This document shows, piece after piece, positions 1-7,955 of a DNA stretch of 37,745 nt. The DNA comes from Occultella aeris (GTDB lineage Bacteria > Actinomycetota > Actinomycetes > Actinomycetales > Beutenbergiaceae): the NCBI RefSeq assembly GCF_902703175.1, contig NZ_CACRYJ010000007.1:1-37745 (forward strand), written 5' to 3'. The notes beneath the pieces are model-generated. The model was given only the letters and a program-made list of their open reading frames with translations, did no database searches and was not told the origin of the DNA. The translations under genes were made by a program, and so were the position numbers. Positions within the stretch are counted from its first letter, which is position 1. Every line of letters starts with the position of its first letter.

Positions 1-33
1 CATGGTGGGGTTGGGGCGAGCAGGCTGGGGGAC

Positions 34-1491
34 ATGGACGCCTGGTTCGCCCCCGGCGGGTGGCTCGGCTGGTTCGGAGCCGAGAACTACGACGCCGCCC
101 GGTTCGTGCTGCAGCGCGGGATCGCGGCGATCTATCTCGTAGCGTTCGTCGCCGCGCTACGGCAGTTCCCGGCACTGCTCGGCGAGCGCGGGCTGCTCCC
201 GGTGCCGCGCCTGCTCGCGCGGGTGCCGCTGAAGGGTGTGCCCACGCTGTTCCGGTTCGGCTACACCGACCGTCGGCTACGGGTCATGTGCTGGGTGGGC
301 ATCGCGCTCGCGGCGACAGTGATCGTCGGCCTGCCGCAGGCGGGTCCGCCGTGGCTGCCGATGATCGCATTCTTGGCCATGTACGGGCTCTATCTCTCCC
401 TGGCGACCGTCGGCCAGGTGTTCTACGGGTTCGGCTGGGAGTCGCTGCTGCTGGAGGCCGGGTTCCTGGCGGCGTTCCTCGGCTCGGATCAGGTGCCGAC
501 CCCGATCATCGTGATCTTCGCGTTCCGGTGGCTCGCGTTCCGGGTCGAGTTCGGTGCGGGCCTGATCAAGATCCGCGGCGACTCGGTCTGGCGGGACCTG
601 ACCGCGCTCTACTACCACCACGAGACCCAACCGATGCCGGGGCCGCTGAGCTGGTACTTCCACCACCTGCCCAAGCCGTTGCACAAGGTGGAGGTGGCCG
701 CCAACCACGTGGTCCAGCTCGTCGTCCCGTTCCTGTTGTTCGCGCCTCAGCCGGTCGCGACGTGGGCCGCGGCGGCCGTGATTGCCACCCAGGCGTGGCT
801 GTTGATCTCCGGGAACTTCGCCTGGCTGAACTGGCTCACCATGCTGATCGCGTTCGCCGCGGTGGACGACGGCGTGCTCTCAGCCTTGATCCCAACCCTC
901 GCCCCGAGCGACGCGACCCGGCCCACCCCGGCCGCGTTCGCCGTCGTCGTCACGATTGTCGGCCTGCTGACGCTGGCGCTCAGCTACTGGCCGGCACGGA
1001 ACCTGATCTCCAGGCACCAGCGGATGAACGCCTCGTTCAACCGCTGGCACCTGGTCGGTGCCTACGGGGCGTTCGGGTCGATCACCCGGCGGCGCCACGA
1101 GATCGTGGTGGAGGGCACGACGGCGGCCGATCCTGGTTCGGCCGAGTGGTGCGAGTACGTCTTCGCAGGCAAGCCGGGGCCGGTCGATCGACGGCCGCGG
1201 CAATTCGCGCCGTACCACCTGCGGCTGGACTGGGGCATGTGGTTCCTCGGGCTCGGGTCCACCTCCCAGTACGCGTGGTTCGACCCCTTCCTGGACCGGC
1301 TCCTCGCCGCCGACCCGGCCACGTTGCGGCTGCTGAAGGACGACCCGTTCGACGGCGAACGGCCGGCCTGGGTGCGTGCGCGGGTGTTCGCGTACCGGTA
1401 CTCGACGCCGGTGGAGCGCCGACGCACCGGTGCGTGGTGGGTGCGGCGGGAGATCACCGAGCTGGCCCGGCCGCGGCGCCTCGCTCCCTGA
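34..1491 (+). CDS. Lipase maturation factor family membrane protein
   Basis: A 485-residue polytopic membrane protein with about seven or eight hydrophobic segments (roughly residues 27-45, 83-130, 140-170, 225-275, 300-320). The family-type features visible are the Phe/Tyr/Trp-rich loops, an RWLAFRVEFGAGLIKIRGD segment followed by WRDLTALYYHHETQPMPGPLSWY near residues 165-210, and a soluble C-terminal part rich in Trp, Arg and Tyr. This matches proteins annotated as lipase maturation factor (LMF1-like). In vertebrates LMF1 helps fold lipases in the ER; the role of bacterial members is not established. The ATG at 34 lies 7 bases after CAGGCT (21-26), which suits a leaderless start. The gene is followed closely by the mutarotase on the same strand. 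The family call is from sequence memory; the function is unknown. Confidence 0.8.
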   Translation: MDAWFAPGGWLGWFGAENYDAARFVLQRGIAAIYLVAFVAALRQFPALLGERGLLPVPRLLARVPLKGVPTLFRFGYTDRRLRVMCWVGIALAATVIVGLPQAGPPWLPMIAFLAMYGLYLSLATVGQVFYGFGWESLLLEAGFLAAFLGSDQVPTPIIVIFAFRWLAFRVEFGAGLIKIRGDSVWRDLTALYYHHETQPMPGPLSWYFHHLPKPLHKVEVAANHVVQLVVPFLLFAPQPVATWAAAAVIATQAWLLISGNFAWLNWLTMLIAFAAVDDGVLSALIPTLAPSDATRPTPAAFAVVVTIVGLLTLALSYWPARNLISRHQRMNASFNRWHLVGAYGAFGSITRRRHEIVVEGTTAADPGSAEWCEYVFAGKPGPVDRRPRQFAPYHLRLDWGMWFLGLGSTSQYAWFDPFLDRLLAADPATLRLLKDDPFDGERPAWVRARVFAYRYSTPVERRRTGAWWVRREITELARPRRLAP

Positions 1492-1501
1492 CGCCCGCCG
1501 C

Positions 1502-1514
1502 TACGATGCCGGGC
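1502..1514 (+). promoter_or_regulatory. Leaderless -10 element of the mutarotase gene
   Basis: TACGAT at 1502-1507 followed by a 7-base spacer and the GTG at 1515. A transcript starting here would begin at the start codon. It decides the start between GTG 1515 and the flanking ATGs. Confidence 0.55.
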
Positions 1515-1856
1515 GTGGAGACCAATCAAGCGCCGATGAAGCGCATCGCGTCCGTGATCGGGGTGGCGTCCGAGCACATCGAGGCCTACGAGCGGCACCA
1601 CGCTGCAGTCTGGCCCGGCGTGCTGGCGGCACTGGCCCGCTCACACGTGCACAACTACTCGATCTACCGGTTCGGCACGACCCTGTTCTCCTATTTCGAG
1701 TACCGCGGCGAGGACTACGAGGCGGACCTCGCCGCGATCGCGGCCGACCCGACCACGCAGGAGTGGTGGTCCGTGGTGAACCCGCTCCAGCAGCCGATGG
1801 ACGGGCTACCGGCCGGGCAGTGGCTGGAGATTCCCGAGGTCTTCCACACGGACTGA
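1515..1856 (+). CDS. rhaM: L-rhamnose mutarotase
   Basis: A protein of about 113 residues that resembles RhaM, which interconverts the alpha and beta anomers of L-rhamnose in the cytoplasm. The family pattern is clear: an early KRIASVIGV beta strand, EHIEAYERHHAAVWPGVLAAL, then HNYSIYRFGTTLFSYFEY and the late motif EWWSVVNPLQQP. The length matches the usual 104-115 residues. I choose GTG at 1515 because a TACGAT -10 box (1502-1507) lies exactly 7 bases upstream, giving a leaderless transcript. ATG at 1506 would lie inside that box, and ATG at 1536 has only a distant GGAG. No rhamnose isomerase, kinase or aldolase gene is nearby. The nearby sugar transporter operon on the other strand may supply the substrate, but that is inference. 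Confidence 0.85.
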   Translation: METNQAPMKRIASVIGVASEHIEAYERHHAAVWPGVLAALARSHVHNYSIYRFGTTLFSYFEYRGEDYEADLAAIAADPTTQEWWSVVNPLQQPMDGLPAGQWLEIPEVFHTD

Positions 1857-1902
1857 GGCGCCTGCTGCCGACGGCCAGCCGCACCGATGGGGCGCCGCTG
1901 GG

Positions 1903-3219
1903 TCAGGTCCGGGAGTACAGCGCGAGCTGCCCGTCGGCGAGCACGGCGACGGCCTCGTCGGTATCGGCCACGCGGGCGCCGTCGCCGAGGGGGATCTCCC
2001 AGAGCACCTCGCCGTCGGCGGGGCGGAGGCCGAGCAGGCGGGCACCGGAGATGCCCTCGAGTCCGAACTCGGCGGCGTAAACCATGAGCCCGGAGACGTC
2101 CCCACGGCAGGGGCACAGCAGGTAGTCCGGGATCGACCAGAGCTGGGTCCCGGTACCGACGCGACGCGCTCCACTATCGCCCGAACCTGCCACCAGTAGG
2201 AGGTCGCCGAGGCGGGCCACCGGCAATCCTGACGTCCCGTGCCAGAGGACGTCTCCGTCCCAGGTCACCACATCCGAGGAGCCCCCTCCGCTCTCGGACT
2301 CCATGATCGCGACAGCCGGCGATGACCCGTCGTCGATGAGACTCGGCAAAGCGGCTCCGGGCAGATCGAGCACCTCATTCGTGTGGGGCAGCATCAACTG
2401 CCCTCGTTCGCCATCCCAGGAGAGCAACGCATCCTCGTTGGGGTACTCCGACCATGAGCCGGAGACCTGCTCCCCGGTTTCGGCGCGGTACAGGTCTCCG
2501 GTGCTGAGCAGGACGAGGTCACCCACCTGCACCCGTACGCGCGGCGTATCGTCGCCGACGACCTCGGTGCCGGCGGGGGCATCGGGGATCGCGATCGGGG
2601 TGGACCAGCGCACCTGGGCGGGATCGAGGCCGGCGTGCAGCGCGAGTTCGTAGCCGGCCTCGCCGGCTTCGGTCAGAACCACCAGGTCTTCGCCGCGGAG
2701 GGTCGCCGACGCCGCCCCGGGGACCGCCAGCTCATGGACCGCGCCGCCGGTGTCGACGATCGCCACTCGTGCGTCGACGCCCGCTCCAGAGACGCAGACC
2801 ACCACGGCATCCGCCACGGTGCACCGGTGCAGGTCGGTGACGGACCAGCGGAGCGTTCCGTCGGCGCGATCGTAGGCGTCCAGGCGATCCGGGGCGACGA
2901 CGAGCACGTGCTCCGCCGTGATCGTCGGTGACGTCAGCTCTCCGGCAGGGACGGTCAGCGGGACCGTCCACTGCTCCACCGGCGGGCTCGACCAGCCAGG
3001 GCCGACGCCCCAGCTCGGGCCGGGTGGTGGTGGCGGCACGGTGAGGATCCCAGCGAGCACGAGAACGACCGAGACGCCTGCCCAGAGCGCCAGCGGGCGC
3101 GGCACGCCGCGGATCTTCCGGCGCCGGTCAGCCGGGACGGGCCCTGCCGCGTCGACGCCCTCGGCGGCCGCGGGCTCGTCGAAGTCGAGAACGAACTCCT
3201 CGGCTCTCCCCCGTGCCAT
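1903..3219 (-). CDS. Membrane-anchored PQQ-like beta-propeller protein, paralogue A
   Basis: A 438-residue protein with a short cytoplasmic N-terminus holding the motif EEFVLDFDEP (residues 7-16), one membrane helix (about 43-62), a Pro-rich stalk (PPPPPGPSWG) and an extracytoplasmic domain of about 350 residues. The domain shows repeated blades of the kind DRLDAYDRADGTLRWSV and LLGLRPADGEVLWEIPLGD, typical of PQQ-like/BamB-type propellers. Two Cys pairs (RCTVADAVVVC and CPCRGD) are also present in paralogue B and could form disulfides. It lies 78 bp downstream of paralogue B and shares with it the N-terminus and the 15 bases before the ATG. No PQQ-dehydrogenase active-site motif or haem motif is visible, so a binding or scaffold role is more likely than catalysis. 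The function is unknown. Confidence 0.8.
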   Translation of the reverse strand: MARGRAEEFVLDFDEPAAAEGVDAAGPVPADRRRKIRGVPRPLALWAGVSVVLVLAGILTVPPPPPGPSWGVGPGWSSPPVEQWTVPLTVPAGELTSPTITAEHVLVVAPDRLDAYDRADGTLRWSVTDLHRCTVADAVVVCVSGAGVDARVAIVDTGGAVHELAVPGAASATLRGEDLVVLTEAGEAGYELALHAGLDPAQVRWSTPIAIPDAPAGTEVVGDDTPRVRVQVGDLVLLSTGDLYRAETGEQVSGSWSEYPNEDALLSWDGERGQLMLPHTNEVLDLPGAALPSLIDDGSSPAVAIMESESGGGSSDVVTWDGDVLWHGTSGLPVARLGDLLLVAGSGDSGARRVGTGTQLWSIPDYLLCPCRGDVSGLMVYAAEFGLEGISGARLLGLRPADGEVLWEIPLGDGARVADTDEAVAVLADGQLALYSRT

Positions 3220-3231
3220 CCGGTCATCCTG
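3220..3231 (-). promoter_or_regulatory. Conserved upstream element of propeller paralogue A
   Basis: On the minus strand TGACAGGATGACCGG directly precedes the ATG. The same 15 bases precede paralogue B, and a version with one change precedes the third copy at 11845. CAGGAT (3231-3226) is 6 bases from the ATG, so it can be a leaderless -10 box. AGGA could alternatively be a weak ribosome binding site. Confidence 0.45.
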
Positions 3232-3297
3232 TCATCAGTTCGCTGATCCACTGGGCACGCTCGGACGCACCCGCAAGGGCCGCGGCGTCCCGGAGGC

Positions 3298-4596
3298 TCA
3301 GTTCCGCGAGTACAGCGTGAGCTGCTGGTCGGCCAGCACGGCGAATGCGTCATCGGTGTCGGCGAGCAGGGCACTGTCGCCAAGGGGCACCTCCCAGAGG
3401 ATCTCGCCGTCGGCGATCCGCAAGCCGATCATGCGGGTGTCGGCCAAGGCGCCATCCGGTCCCATCCCGTACGCATACACCAGGAGTCCGGAGGCATCCC
3501 CTCGGCATGGGCAGGCGAGATTCTCCGGCACCGTCCAGAGCAGGTCCCCGGATGACGGTTCTCGCGCCACGCTGGCGTCCGGCCCGCCCAGCAGCAGCGC
3601 GTTTCCGATGCGCGCGATCGGGAAGGCGAACGGCGATTGCCACAGCACCTGCCCGTCCTCGGCCACCGCCTCCACGAAGTCGGTGGCATCGGTCGCCTGC
3701 ATGATCGTCACCTGGGGAGGTGAGCCGTCGTCGATCAGGGCCGGCCAGCCGACCCCGGCCAGGTCCATGACCCGGTCCGTGCCGGGCAGGATCTGCTGCG
3801 TGCTGTTGCCGCGCCACCCGATCAGCGGACCGTCGTCCAGCTGATAGGCCCACGAGCCCGGAACCCGCTCACCGTTGCGGGCTCGGAAGAGTGCTCCGGT
3901 GCCGATGACCAGCAGCAGTTCGTCCCAGACCACAACGCGCGGCGACGCATCACGCAGCATCTCGTCGGGAGCCTCGACCGTCGCGGACCACGTCGGCTCG
4001 GCGGGGTCGAGGCCGGATTGCAGGGTGAGTTCGTAGCCCCCGTCGGCACTCTCGGTGAGGATCGCCAGGTCGCCGCGGTGAAGCGTGGCCGCTACCACCC
4101 CGGGGACCACCACCTTCCGCACGGTGCCGTCGTCGCTGACGATCACAACCTCCGAGTCGGCGGGCGATCCGGATACACACACCGTCGATGCCTCCGCGAG
4201 CACGCAGTCCTCCACGCCGGTCACGGACCAACGGTGGGTACCATCGGCGCGGTCGTAGGCATCCAGGCGGTCCGCGCCGACCACGAGCACGTGGTCCTCC
4301 CGGATCGACACCCCCGGGAACTCCTCAACGGCGACCAACGGCACCGTCCACTCCTGCACGGGAGGGCTCGACCAGCCGGGGCCCACGCCCCAGCTCGGGC
4401 CGGGCGGCGGTGGCGCCACGAGGATCCCGGCCACCACGAGCAGGACCGCGACACCGGCCCAGAGCGCGAGCGGGCGCGGCACACCTGGGCCGCCCCACCA
4501 TCGGCGGGCAAGCCCGCGGGCTTCCTCGGACCTTTCGGGCGCAGGGTCGGGCTCGTCGAAGTCGAGAACGAACTCCTCGGCCCCGACCGGTCCCAT
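3298..4596 (-). CDS. Membrane-anchored PQQ-like beta-propeller protein, paralogue B
   Basis: A 432-residue protein with the same architecture as its downstream neighbour: EEFVLDFDEP at residues 7-16, a membrane helix at about 43-61, a PPPPGPSWG stalk, then a propeller with blade signatures such as DRLDAYDRADGTHRWSV (109-125) and MIGLRIADGEILWEVPLGD (389-407). Cys131/Cys140 and the CPCRGD pair at 362-364 are conserved between the two copies. The start is only 12 bases below the stop of the hydrolase gene, so the two may be co-transcribed, although a CAGGAT box 6 bases before the ATG could also drive it alone. Tandem duplication followed by divergence explains the pair. It might sense or bind an extracellular ligand, but no ligand can be named from the sequence. 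Confidence 0.8.
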   Translation of the reverse strand: MGPVGAEEFVLDFDEPDPAPERSEEARGLARRWWGGPGVPRPLALWAGVAVLLVVAGILVAPPPPGPSWGVGPGWSSPPVQEWTVPLVAVEEFPGVSIREDHVLVVGADRLDAYDRADGTHRWSVTGVEDCVLAEASTVCVSGSPADSEVVIVSDDGTVRKVVVPGVVAATLHRGDLAILTESADGGYELTLQSGLDPAEPTWSATVEAPDEMLRDASPRVVVWDELLLVIGTGALFRARNGERVPGSWAYQLDDGPLIGWRGNSTQQILPGTDRVMDLAGVGWPALIDDGSPPQVTIMQATDATDFVEAVAEDGQVLWQSPFAFPIARIGNALLLGGPDASVAREPSSGDLLWTVPENLACPCRGDASGLLVYAYGMGPDGALADTRMIGLRIADGEILWEVPLGDSALLADTDDAFAVLADQQLTLYSRN

Positions 4597-4611
4597 CCGG
4601 TCATCCTGTCA
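4597..4611 (-). promoter_or_regulatory. Conserved upstream element of propeller paralogue B, sharing the hydrolase stop codon
   Basis: The same TGACAGGATGACCGG block lies before the ATG at 4596. Its first three bases are the TGA stop codon (4611-4609) of the upstream hydrolase gene, so a regulatory element and a stop codon share bases. Confidence 0.45.
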
Positions 4612-5349
4612 CCAGCTCGACGCGGTCGGGCCCATCGTGTCGAGCCAACGTCTCACGTCGCCGGCGAACCGCGCCGGGTCCTCGAGGTGGAGGTAGTGGC
4701 CGTGGCCGCGCCACACCAGGATGTCTGCCGTACCAGTTCGCCGCTCGAACGCGGCGGCCGTCGCCGTGGAGTACACGGCGAGCGTCGGCCGGCTGCGCCG
4801 AGCCAGTATGGCTGTGCTCGCCGATTCGAGACCCATCGCATCCGGGTCCAGGTACTCCGACCTGAGGTACGTGCCGAACGCGGTGGGGTCGCATCGGCGC
4901 AGGTCGTCGCGGACCGCGGCGCGGACCTCCGCCGGCGTCGACGGTCCGAACGCCCCGTCGACGAATGCCTCGACCGTGGCCGACGGCGCCTTCTCGATCG
5001 CGCGCGCCCACTCCTGAAGTGCGGCCCGGTCGCCGTCGGGATGCCCGTATGCGGGGTCGATCACGACCTCGGCGACGACGAGATCCGGCCGTGTGACGTG
5101 GGCGAGCGCCGTGACCTGACCACCGAGCGAGTGCCCCACCAGGATCGCCGGGCCGTCCGACTCCAGTGCCGCCAGGACGGACGCGACCGCACCCGGGACG
5201 GTGGGCACGCCGGCCGCGCCGGCGTGCCCGGGCAGGTCGATGGCAGCGGAGCCGCTCCCCCAGGACAGGGCCCGGCGGATCGGGTCCCAGGACCGCGCGG
5301 AGCCGCCCCAGCCGTGGACGAACAGCATCCGCGGCAGGTCATCGGACAT
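4609..5349 (-). CDS. Alpha/beta-fold hydrolase
   Basis: A 246-residue cytoplasmic protein of the alpha/beta hydrolase superfamily. It has the oxyanion-loop motif FVHGWGGSARSW (residues 10-21), the nucleophile elbow GHSLGG with Ser74, and a late HGHYLHLEDP segment that would supply the catalytic His near residue 219. The acid is probably among the Asp residues after the elbow. It has no signal peptide. It lies 45 bp downstream of the solute-binding protein gene and 12 bp upstream of propeller paralogue B, so it may be the last enzyme of the sugar uptake operon. A de-esterification of an imported compound is conceivable, but the substrate cannot be told from the sequence. No strong ribosome binding site precedes the ATG. 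Confidence 0.85.
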   Translation of the reverse strand: MSDDLPRMLFVHGWGGSARSWDPIRRALSWGSGSAAIDLPGHAGAAGVPTVPGAVASVLAALESDGPAILVGHSLGGQVTALAHVTRPDLVVAEVVIDPAYGHPDGDRAALQEWARAIEKAPSATVEAFVDGAFGPSTPAEVRAAVRDDLRRCDPTAFGTYLRSEYLDPDAMGLESASTAILARRSRPTLAVYSTATAAAFERRTGTADILVWRGHGHYLHLEDPARFAGDVRRWLDTMGPTASSW

Positions 5350-5394
5350 GAACCCGTGGGTCAGGACCGAACTCCCCTCGACATCGCCCCTCCA

Positions 5395-6963
5395 TCAGCC
5401 CTGGTCGGCCAGATACGCGTCCGCCTGCGTGCGCAGTTCGTCCAGGACCTTCTCGTAGCCCGCCGTCTCCATGGCCCGCTTCAGCTCGTCGAGGCCGGAG
5501 TCCACGTCCTTGGCGCCGACCCACAGCGGCGAACCGAACTCGGCGATCGCCGCGGTGATCTGGCTGTGTTCGGTCTCCACGGGGCCGAGATCGGGGATGA
5601 ACGAGGAGAACGGGTCCCGCTCGAAGTTGGCGTAGTCCTGGGACCAGGTGAACAGTTCGTCCTCGGAGTCGGACATGTCCGCGGCCTTGCGTTCGCGATC
5701 CACCCGCCAGCTCAGTGCGTAGCCGGGGAAGTTGGCGTAGGCCCCGGTCTGGCGGTACCGCTCGCCGTCCACCAGCTCCCAGTCGGTCCCCTCGATGCCG
5801 TACTGCAGAAGGTCGTGGTTCTCCTGCTTCGAGACCCAGTCGAGGAGCTGCAGGGCCCGGGTGTTGTCACTGCCAGAGGCGTTCAGGACCACCATGTTGT
5901 CCGCCTGGAACGTCTGATTCGGACGCGCGGCCAGACCGTCCGCGAACGGCATCACGTTCATCAGGGATGCGCCCGGCACGGCTGCGCTCAGTTCGGGCAG
6001 CTGGGAGGACGTCGACGTGCCGTCCGTGATCGCCCACACCGACGCCGCGCCGCCACTGGTGAACTGTCCCTTCGCCGTCGCCGTGTCGATGTTGAGCATG
6101 TCGGCGTTGATGATGCCGTCCTCGTAGTACTGGCGCACCCTGCGTAGCGCGTCGACGTAGGGCTGGTGCTCCCAGAACGGCACCAGGTCGCTCGATCCGG
6201 TGCTCGCGGCGTCCGCGGCGGGCACGAAGAACAGCGAGTCGGAGGAGAAGAACACCGGGATGACGCTCGGGTCCTCCCAGCCCTCGGGGAAGAACACGCC
6301 GGTGGGGCCACCGAGCACGAGCCAGGGGCTGGCGCCACCGCGAATGAACCCCGGGATTCCCTCGCCCTGGTGCACGTCGTACCAGAACTGTTCGAGCTGG
6401 TCGAAGGAGTCGATCGATCCGCCGGCGTAGGTGTCGACCAGGTCGGCCCGCAGGGTGTAGTGGTGCAGGCGGGCGGCACTGTTGACGGCGGGGATCCCGT
6501 ACACGGTGCCGTCCGGCCAGCGGTTCGCGTCGAACGCGTCCTGGGCCACCGTCGCCTGCAGCTCGGGGTAGTCGCCGCTCGCGAACGCATCGTCGAGCCC
6601 GACGATCGCCCCCGACTCCACGAGTTGGGCGATGTTCAGCCACCGAGCGCTGAGCGCCGTGTCGAAGTCCTCACCGGCAGTGAACTTCAGGAGCGACTGG
6701 GCCGCGTAGTTGGACCACGCGATGAACTCGGGTGCGATGGTGAAGCCGAGATCGGCCTCAAGCTTCTCGTTGACCGCGCCGAGGACCCGGTCCCACTCCG
6801 GCGGCACATCACCGGGAAGCAGCAGACTCAGGCTGCCGCCGGAGGTCGACCCTCCCCCGCCACTGCCGTCGCCGCACGCCGCGAGCGCGCCGACGGCGCC
6901 GAGCCCAGCGGTGCCGAGGAGGAAGGAGCGCCGGGACAGTCCAGCATCGTTGATCGCTGTCAT
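5395..6963 (-). CDS. ABC transporter extracellular solute-binding lipoprotein (sugar type, Tat-exported)
   Basis: A 522-residue lipoprotein. Residues 10-17 (SRRSFLLG) form a twin-arginine motif, followed by a hydrophobic stretch and the lipobox LAAC with Cys30, then a Gly/Ser linker. The mature part looks like a family-1 sugar-binding protein of the long LipO/YtcQ type, which works with LplB/YtcP-type permeases such as those encoded just upstream. It would capture the sugar outside the membrane and deliver it to the two permeases. An AAAGG ribosome binding site sits 7 bases before the ATG, and the gene starts 44 bp after the second permease. It is the last transporter gene of the operon; the ATPase is not encoded here and is probably a shared MsmX/MsiK-type protein (inference). 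The ligand is unknown. Confidence 0.9.
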   Translation of the reverse strand: MTAINDAGLSRRSFLLGTAGLGAVGALAACGDGSGGGGSTSGGSLSLLLPGDVPPEWDRVLGAVNEKLEADLGFTIAPEFIAWSNYAAQSLLKFTAGEDFDTALSARWLNIAQLVESGAIVGLDDAFASGDYPELQATVAQDAFDANRWPDGTVYGIPAVNSAARLHHYTLRADLVDTYAGGSIDSFDQLEQFWYDVHQGEGIPGFIRGGASPWLVLGGPTGVFFPEGWEDPSVIPVFFSSDSLFFVPAADAASTGSSDLVPFWEHQPYVDALRRVRQYYEDGIINADMLNIDTATAKGQFTSGGAASVWAITDGTSTSSQLPELSAAVPGASLMNVMPFADGLAARPNQTFQADNMVVLNASGSDNTRALQLLDWVSKQENHDLLQYGIEGTDWELVDGERYRQTGAYANFPGYALSWRVDRERKAADMSDSEDELFTWSQDYANFERDPFSSFIPDLGPVETEHSQITAAIAEFGSPLWVGAKDVDSGLDELKRAMETAGYEKVLDELRTQADAYLADQG

Positions 6964-7007
6964 GGTCTTGCCTTTCTATGGGGAGGGGAGATCTCAGGGG
7001 TACGGGT

Positions 7008-7955
7008 TCAGCCCTTGGTGGCGCCGAGGGTGAGGCCCTTGACGAAGTAGCGCTGCGCGAACGGGTAGGCGAGCAGGATCGGCCCGATGGTCGCGACGGT
7101 CATCGCGAGCCGGATCTGGTAGAGCGGGGCGGCCCCCGCACCGGCGAGATCCTGAGCCATCGAGAGGTTCGAGATCATGTTGTGCAGCACGAGCTGCAGC
7201 GGATAGATGTTCGAGTCGCTGATGAACAGCAGTGCGTGGAACCAGTCGTTCCAGAACGTCACCGCGTAGAACAGTGCGATCACCGCGAGCACCGGCTTCG
7301 ACAGCGGGAGCACGATCTGGAAGAAGATCCTCAGCTCCCCCGCGCCGTCGACCCGTGCGGAGTCGAGGATCTCGCCGGGGATCCCCCGGAAGAAGCTCAC
7401 CTGGACGAAGACCAGGAACGGCGCCACGACGAGAGGAAGGATCACGGCGAACAGTGAGTTGCGCAGGCCGAGTACCTGGGTGACCAGGATGTACAGCGGC
7501 ACCAGGCCACCGCTGAAGAGCATCGGGATGTAGGAGAACACCGCCAGGCCGCGGCTCAGCCGGGGCAGCCCACGCGAGATCACCCAGGCGAGCCCGGAGG
7601 TGGCAGCAACCGCCATCGTGGTGCCGATGACGGTGACGAACAGCGTGGCGCCATAGGCGAGCCACACCCGACTGCCGGAGAAGATCGCCTCGTAGGCCGC
7701 CGTCGAGAACGGCGACGGCCAGAACGAGTAGCCGCGCTGGGAGAGCGCGGACTCCGCCGTCAGGGACCCGGCGAGGACCATCCAGAACGGGATGACCGCG
7801 GCGAGCCCGAACAGGGTCGCGCCGACGTAACTGACGGCGGTGAACGCCTCCATGGGACGACGGGCCCGACGGCGGGGAGTGGCTTGGGCGGACCGGTCCG
7901 GCAGTGCGCGGGTTGCGGCCGGGCCGGTCGCAACCGTGTGCGTCGTGGTGGTCAC
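7008..7955 (-). CDS. Carbohydrate ABC transporter permease (YtcP/MalG-like)
   Basis: A 315-residue inner-membrane permease with six expected helices. The cytoplasmic EAA loop is recognisable as EILDSARVDGAGELRIFFQIVLPLSKP, which contacts the ATPase. The C-terminus YFVKGLTLGATKG is typical of the YtcP/YesQ group. The start is GTG at 7955: the stop codon of the preceding permease overlaps it as GTGA, and GGAG lies 11 bases upstream, a classic translational coupling arrangement. An N-terminal Thr/Arg-rich segment of about 35 residues precedes the first helix. Together with the neighbouring permease it forms the channel of a sugar importer. Confidence 0.92.
   Translation of the reverse strand: MTTTTHTVATGPAATRALPDRSAQATPRRRARRPMEAFTAVSYVGATLFGLAAVIPFWMVLAGSLTAESALSQRGYSFWPSPFSTAAYEAIFSGSRVWLAYGATLFVTVIGTTMAVAATSGLAWVISRGLPRLSRGLAVFSYIPMLFSGGLVPLYILVTQVLGLRNSLFAVILPLVVAPFLVFVQVSFFRGIPGEILDSARVDGAGELRIFFQIVLPLSKPVLAVIALFYAVTFWNDWFHALLFISDSNIYPLQLVLHNMISNLSMAQDLAGAGAAPLYQIRLAMTVATIGPILLAYPFAQRYFVKGLTLGATKG

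Noticed and set aside
1857-1902. Inverted GGCGCC copies between the convergent mutarotase and propeller A genes
   Set aside because: The six-base arms are self-palindromic and about 26 bases apart; this arises easily in GC-rich DNA.
4018-6147. A 709-codon open frame on the plus strand
   Set aside because: Antisense to propeller B, the hydrolase and the solute-binding protein, all of which have clear family motifs.
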